The position numbers and the translations under genes are program-made. Below the pieces are notes generated by a model. That model worked only from the letters and a program-made list of their open reading frames with translations. It searched no databases and was not told the DNA's origin. A stretch of DNA of 64,000 bases from Adineta steineri (Eukaryota; Rotifera; Eurotatoria; Adinetida; Adinetidae): positions 62,001-126,000 of the forward strand of contig CAJNOI010000188.1 of assembly GCA_905250115.1 (NCBI GenBank), given 5' to 3'. Within the stretch, counting starts at the first letter, position 1, and each line of letters opens with the position of its first letter. Shown in pieces: positions 58,955-64,000 of this stretch.

Positions 58955-59392
58955 GAAACGAACTTAAATATAGAAATTATCATTTTAATGTACTAATGCT
59001 TTTTTTTCTTTTCAATTTGTGCCTCTAAGATATTATAAATGAATATATATTCTACACACTTTAAATTTCTTCGAACTGAAATCATTAAACAAAGAAGAAG
59101 CATCTAAGTCAGTATGCCGTGGTGGTTGTGTTGTATCTGTAGGCTTACCTAGTGATAAAATATACATATCAATCGTTCGCAATATTCTTTTTCTTTAATA
59201 TATAGAAGATATAAGAATTGACTATAAAATTACATTTGTTTCATTTTCGTCCGTAAAGCCAAATACAAATTGACTAGACCATACTAGACGTCATAAAGGA
59301 CGTACATATATATATATATCACAGGTGAGATGTCTAATATATGATAATACATGTCACATTGTCATATAAAATTTAATTTTTTTTAGATTGCT

Positions 59393-59680
59393 AGTACCCA
59401 GGACAATGGTTCCTGAAGCAGCATTTCATGAATTTCCGGCGAGAACCCTGAGCAAACTCGCCATTTCCGGGCGGAACCCGCCTGGAAAATACTAGGAATC
59501 CGATAGTGAAGCGGGGTAACCGTATTCAACTGCCGGTTTTGACATGTTCCTGTCGGTTCCGGACCAAACCAGATAAATCCGGCTATTGGATCCGTTCAAT
59601 GGGAATACGGCTTCCATGAAATCTCCAAGATACCATGGCACCGACCGTTTCCGTGCAGGATTGTTCGACCCGGGTATACG
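59393..59680. mobile_element. GC-rich 290-bp inserted element
   Basis: A block of roughly half G+C in an AT-rich setting, with imperfect inverted ends (TAGTACCCAGGACAATGG and the complement of GTTCGACCCGGGTATACG). The flanks on both sides carry a near-identical AT-rich sequence (ATAAAATTTAATTTT...TTTTAGATT), as if the target was duplicated. No coding capacity. Confidence 0.5.
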
Positions 59681-59719
59681 TTACCTTACATTTTCTGATA
59701 AAATTTAATTTTGTTTTAG

Positions 59720-60049
59720 ATTAATTATGGATGCTATGAAGATTCTACTAATATTTTGGTCATTACTGTTAATCAAATGCTACGGATTTATAATTTATTT
59801 TTGCTTTCTGATACTGGTATTAATCGTGTAGTAAGTTTATCACAATGTATAATTACGATAAAAAAACGTTTTTTTAGTTATGGATGTAAAGCGATTAAAT
59901 TTATAAAAAAAAGATTTTTAGAATACACAAATCCACTGACCGTCATTCACAACGGAGCCTTTTTTGTGAATGACGGATCAGGTAAGGTTTATTTACCCAT
60001 ATATATTTATATTTTACCATTTATTTTTAGTGGGGCAACGAAACAATAA
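59720..60049 (+). CDS. Possible exon of unknown gene
   Basis: After a TTTTAG acceptor-like site the frame is open for about 100 codons (start INYGCYEDSTNILV, with basic stretches FIKKRFLEY). Within it a G|GTAAGG donor-like site occurs at about 59981. No family recognised; no partner exons found. Low confidence. Confidence 0.2.
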   Translation: MNYGCYEDSTNILVITVNQMLRIYNLFLLSDTGINRVVSLSQCIITIKKRFFSYGCKAIKFIKKRFLEYTNPLTVIHNGAFFVNDGSGKVYLPIYIYILPFIFSGATKQ

Positions 60050-60109
60050 TTTAACAAAGGATGCACGTATGGAATAATTCATGTTGTTAGTGCGCTTTAA
60101 TTATTCAAA

Positions 60110-60760
60110 TAATTACTCATTTTTCATTTTTATTTTCATTCAAACTATTCAGGTAATTAGCATTTAGTTTCAACTTTTTTCTAATGAGTATAAATAGTTT
60201 AATAAATATTAGATAAGAATTAACTAAATTTAATTTCTAAGAATACTTTTTTAGTATAGTAAAAAAACAAGTAACGCTCGTCTAAGGATTCTCTCAGCTC
60301 TTTCTCGTATATATGGTGTTCTACAATGCTACGAGACCTTTTGCTTACATAACTTGCAAACACTAACATCAGATTCGTATTCTTCGATCCCAAAAACCAT
60401 TTCGTCAAATTTTATAAAAAAATAGTCCTTTGTCTATAAAAAAGAAGCTTTTTTCAAAAAAATCTTAAAAAATTAACATCAGATTCGAAGTTCTTTCATC
60501 GAAATATCTCCAGAAATGTCTCTTTCTAAAAATCGATTTTCGATGTTTTTTCGACCCTGCGGACACACAATCAATCAGTCAAACAAACAATTTATTCTTG
60601 CAAGACTTCTTTACGAGAAAGAGAATAAATTGAATATCTTTCTATATGTATATTTGTTTGTAATTTTAGTTGTGTTTGCTTATAATCGAAATTATCTTAA
60701 ACAACTAGATAAATATTCTTCTCAATGGGAATGAAATCATTGTCCATCTTTTTATTCATG
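60110..60760 (+). pseudogene. Broken DUSP copy (exon 2 remnant) with insertion
   Basis: Starting near 60110 the sequence resembles the 3' part of DUSP exon 1 and its intron (shared blocks ATTCAGG, GAGTATAAATAGTT, TTAGATAAGAATTAACTAAA). It is interrupted from about 60238 to 60625 by a foreign block containing GACCCTGCGGACACACAATC, and resumes as exon 2 (GTAATTTTAGTTGTGTTTGC) with a deletion of about 80 bp covering the conserved helix. Exon 1's catalytic loop is absent. Non-functional. Confidence 0.65.
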
Positions 60761-60900
60761 AAAATATGTTGAACAAGAGAACGAAGAAAAAAAAGAAATG
60801 AATCGGTGGTGTTGTTGTTATTTATTGATTCTGTGGTTTACTAAAATGTAAAAAAGAAAACAAATAAAATAAAATAAATTTTGTGTTAATGTAAAATAAA

Positions 60901-62563
60901 TTACTTTGCCCATTCAACTTTAAGAATTAAATGATCATAACCAAATCCAGATACACATTCAATAGCTTTTTGTGCATCTTTCTTTTCATTAAATGTTATA
61001 AAAGCAAAACCTTTTGATGTATTATTTGTTTTATCTTTTGCTAAAAATACTCGACTAACAGGACCAAATGGAGTAAATAAATCACGTAAGTCTTGTTCTT
61101 GAGTTTCTTCAGGTAAATTTGTTACTCGAACTGTTGCTTCATCTAGATTAATCACAATAAAAAATTAATTAATTAATTTTTTTTAAGAACAAACCTTTTC
61201 TCATATCGCTATTTCTACCACCATATGATCCACTACCACCACCACGTGTTGATCCTCCTCTATCACCAGGATAGGCAGTACCTGCACCAGAACGTTGTAC
61301 TCTAGCTGAAACCCATTTTCCAGTTGTTGCTTCACCAGAAGTTCCTCCACTTGGTGCATGTTGACCTTGAGATGTTGTATTTGTTGATGAAGGTGGAGCA
61401 TTTTCAGCTAAAATTATTTTAATAATATCATTTAATTCATAATTGAACAATTTAATATATAAAGTTATAAATCTATTCTTTTCGTGACATATGGAATGAA
61501 TTTATTGACAAACAATTATCTATAGAAAATATTTTCATTGTCTACAAACTTCTATACTTGATATTCTATTTAATTTGATAATCTTCTATTCTTTTTTCTT
61601 AAATTGTCAGCAGTTAATTATTTAATTTTAAATATCGTACTCAAATTTTTTCAGATAAATATGTAATGCATAACGTTAAAAAGTCAAATTCTACTCTTAA
61701 ATCTGATATTTATAATGAACTACATTGAATGTCTAATATATGTATATCGAAATCTAATAAGAGAGGATCAGAAAACATAGATAAATGCGAATTATATTTC
61801 GATGAAAGATATTTTCATATAATACATAAACTATTTATATCATACTAAAACTATCTTTTAATACTGAATATGTCAAGATAATTTTCATTATAATATCTAT
61901 CATTTAGATTTGTCAAATTCAAATAAAAATTTTTATAATAATACCTGGCTTATCAGTCGATTGATCCATATAAGATTGAAGATTATCTTTATATGGACAT
62001 TTAGTTGTCCAATGTTCTCCTTTACATAATCGGCATTGCACTTTTCTTAAAGTTGATACGGCTTCTTTAATAAGTTTTTCTTCATCTTGTTTATTATCCT
62101 TAACAAAACAAAAAAATACGAATTAATTAAAATAAAATTTTTATTTCCCTTTAAACAAACTTCTTTATTTGAAATAAATTGCATTGTTATTTCATCATCA
62201 ACTTTAGTTGTTGCTGTATTAATACCTGGTGGATCACTAGCTGCATTACCAAATTTTTTCCATTTTTTTCGCTCAGCAACAATTGGTAAAACTTTTAATT
62301 TTTGATTTCGATATGTTTTTGTTGTCTAAAATAAAAATATTTAATAAAAAAATAAAATATTTCAATAGATAAATCAATACTTTATAAATAGTTCCATTTT
62401 CTTCTCGATATTCAATACGAATTGTTTTTCCATCACTTTCATAGACTTCATTAGCTGGTACTAAAAATAAATAATGAAATAAATAAATAAAGAATAAATT
62501 TCAATTATATAACAAACTTCGTTCATGTTCAACTTGGTGATGCCAATCGCGTTTTGTTGTCAT
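60901..62563 (-). CDS. EIF3G: Translation initiation factor eIF3 subunit g
   Basis: Six exons (about 62563-62519, 62461-62382, 62326-62157, 62098-61944, 61409-61195, 61146-60901). In order they encode: an N-terminus starting MTTKRDWHHQVEHE; the YRNQKLKVLPIVAERKKWKKFG block typical of eIF3g; the zinc knuckle CRLCKGEHWTTKCPYKD; a Gly/Ser/Arg-rich linker; and a C-terminal RRM with RNP2 VRVTNLPEE and RNP1 KGFAFITF ending LILKVEWAK, as in animal eIF3g. It binds RNA within the eIF3 complex and supports scanning and reinitiation. This is the intact copy; the paralogous segment at 51.2 kb keeps only the RRM. The intron at 61410-61943 is longer than the rest and was not analysed in detail. Confidence 0.85.
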
Positions 62564-64000
62564 TTTTATTCTCTTAAACTAAAATTAATAAAAATATGTA
62601 TTTAATATTTAGAAATACAAATAGTATTTATTCACAACTGATCCAGACGGATTTCATCATTCTCCGTTGGACTATCATTGGCAACTAATCGAAAAATGTA
62701 TTCTCACCATTTATTTTCTTTTTTACAAAAATATATATATAGATGTCTCTATAAGTCGATTGAGATTTTTTTCATTATAGTTTCTTCTATTTTTATTATA
62801 GAGCTGTTGGAAATGTTAGACAAAAATTCAAATATGTTTTTTTTATGTCACAATAAAAAAAAGTTACTAAAATATGTTTGAAATTAAAATCCTAATTCAT
62901 TTATAAAAATATTAGATCTCGAAATATTTTTTCAATAATTGATATTTATTTTGAAAGTATAATAATATTCCCTTGACTAATAATGTTTATAGAATAACAG
63001 CTTAGTATTCAGGTATTTTCGATACAATAAAAACAAAAGATTAATTCATATTGATGAGTTATTTAAATTACATGTGCAAAATGATATATGTCTCTTATTT
63101 TTAGTAATATTTTACAGATTCTATTATAGTGTAATAGATAAATGCGAAAACTTCAGATTTTATTCGAAAGTTATTTGTATTACAAAAAGTGTATGAGACA
63201 GATGAGTCATTCTAAAACATCTGAACATCAAAATTATAATAATAAATCTTTTCAATGAGCACAATTTCTGTTGACTGTTACTCATCTGAAAACATTAAGA
63301 TCGAGTGTAGCTCATTTTTCAATTCTACGCTTTTATTAAGCCTATAGGACAAACATTTTTTGTTATAACTTGATTTCTATTGTTTACTGCTCAATCAACA
63401 GAGTTTTGAGGTGATTGAAATACAGATATGAGTTCTCCGATGTGTATAAAATTTCATGACAATCGGTCTAGCCTTTTAAGAACTATCGTATAAACGGTCG
63501 GACACACAGACCGATTCTGTATGTGTACTAACTTTTTGAGTACACAAAACGTAAAATAACAAATTATTCATCTGTGAGTTTATGGAATCATAATTTTATA
63601 CCGAATATTTTTACGGAACAAAACAAATATCCGAAATTAACATATAGTTTAACTAAAATGTATATTAAATTAAATACTCATAGTAGTAAATCATATTTGT
63701 TTAATAAATATATTCATTAGAGTTCAAATTTAAAAATTCAAGTATGTACTATCCGTTTTTTAACATTTTTCAATCGATGAATATTATGGAAATAACATTC
63801 TTGGTCATGATTGGATTTATGCATTAAATTTTATTTCAAGACATAACAGTTATTGAGATTTCGTCAATCAGAATTTTTAATAGTTTAGTTGTATAACATG
63901 AGAACGAACTATTTCTTTTTATTGGATGACCTTCTTATGTTAAACGTAATATAATTTATCTTTAATTATCTTATTTTTTTCTTTAGTTCTAAGAAGTGAA
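62564..64000. other. AT-rich right end, no gene seen
   Basis: No long frames with family character. A block at 63395-63530 (ATGACAATCGGTCTAGCC, GGTCGGACACACAGACCG) looks like a transposon-derived tail; its GGACACACA motif also occurs in the insertion at 60.57 kb. Confidence 0.4.

Overview
The window is eukaryotic nuclear DNA and most likely comes from a bdelloid rotifer. The reasons are its high A+T content, many GT-AG introns (often about 50 bp), arrays of the hexamer TGTGGG (the telomeric repeat reported for bdelloids), and bdelloid-typical families: arginine ADP-ribosyltransferases (ART) with tetratricopeptide repeats (TPR), expanded F-box/LRR proteins, and a DYW-type PPR protein, a plant-like family known from only a few non-plants. 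Two assembly gaps (100 N at 33168-33267 and 10 N at 45634-45643) limit two gene models. All exon junctions were read by eye from splice signals and codon phase; no alignment was run.

Left part (1-21.5 kb): richer in G+C, loosely packed, with long introns and many repeats. It holds the 3' part of a DUF2807 (GIN-type adhesin head) gene, a terminal-inverted-repeat (TIR) element, an unrecognised secreted protein, a secreted fusion of an anti-lipopolysaccharide-factor domain with a ricin-type trefoil lectin, an F-box protein, a foldback element built from tandem 20-mers, a ubiquitin-RING-kinase fusion, and two tandem ART genes (one with a TPR tail, one cut off in a telomere-like palindrome). It looks like a subtelomere-type accessory island with several genes plausibly tied to microbe sensing or defence.

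Middle part (21.7-46.6 kb): strongly AT-rich and mostly ordinary cellular genes on the minus strand: an APH-family small-molecule kinase, an unrecognised multi-exon gene that may be mitochondrial, a TBC1D25-like Rab GAP, an SLC10A7-like transporter, a headless proteasome beta-2 subunit, a rhodopsin-type GPCR, a frameshifted DNLZ copy and a DYW-PPR gene. A Ser/Tyr-repeat protein lies on the plus strand. About 6.5 kb (35.0-41.6 kb) holds no recognisable gene.

Right part (46.6-64 kb): a 1-kb TIR element next to an F-box/LRR pseudogene, a dual-specificity phosphatase (DUSP) convergent with a truncated eIF3g copy, a seven-exon F-box/LRR gene, and about 9.7 kb downstream a second copy of the DUSP/eIF3g segment in which the DUSP is broken and eIF3g is intact.

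The most striking unexplained structure is a family of at least 13 short palindromes. Each has a G-rich TGTGGG-like arm followed by a C-rich CCCACA-like arm, the arrangement expected of a miniature telomere-to-telomere fusion. They lie between genes, inside introns and inside the coding ends of both ART genes.
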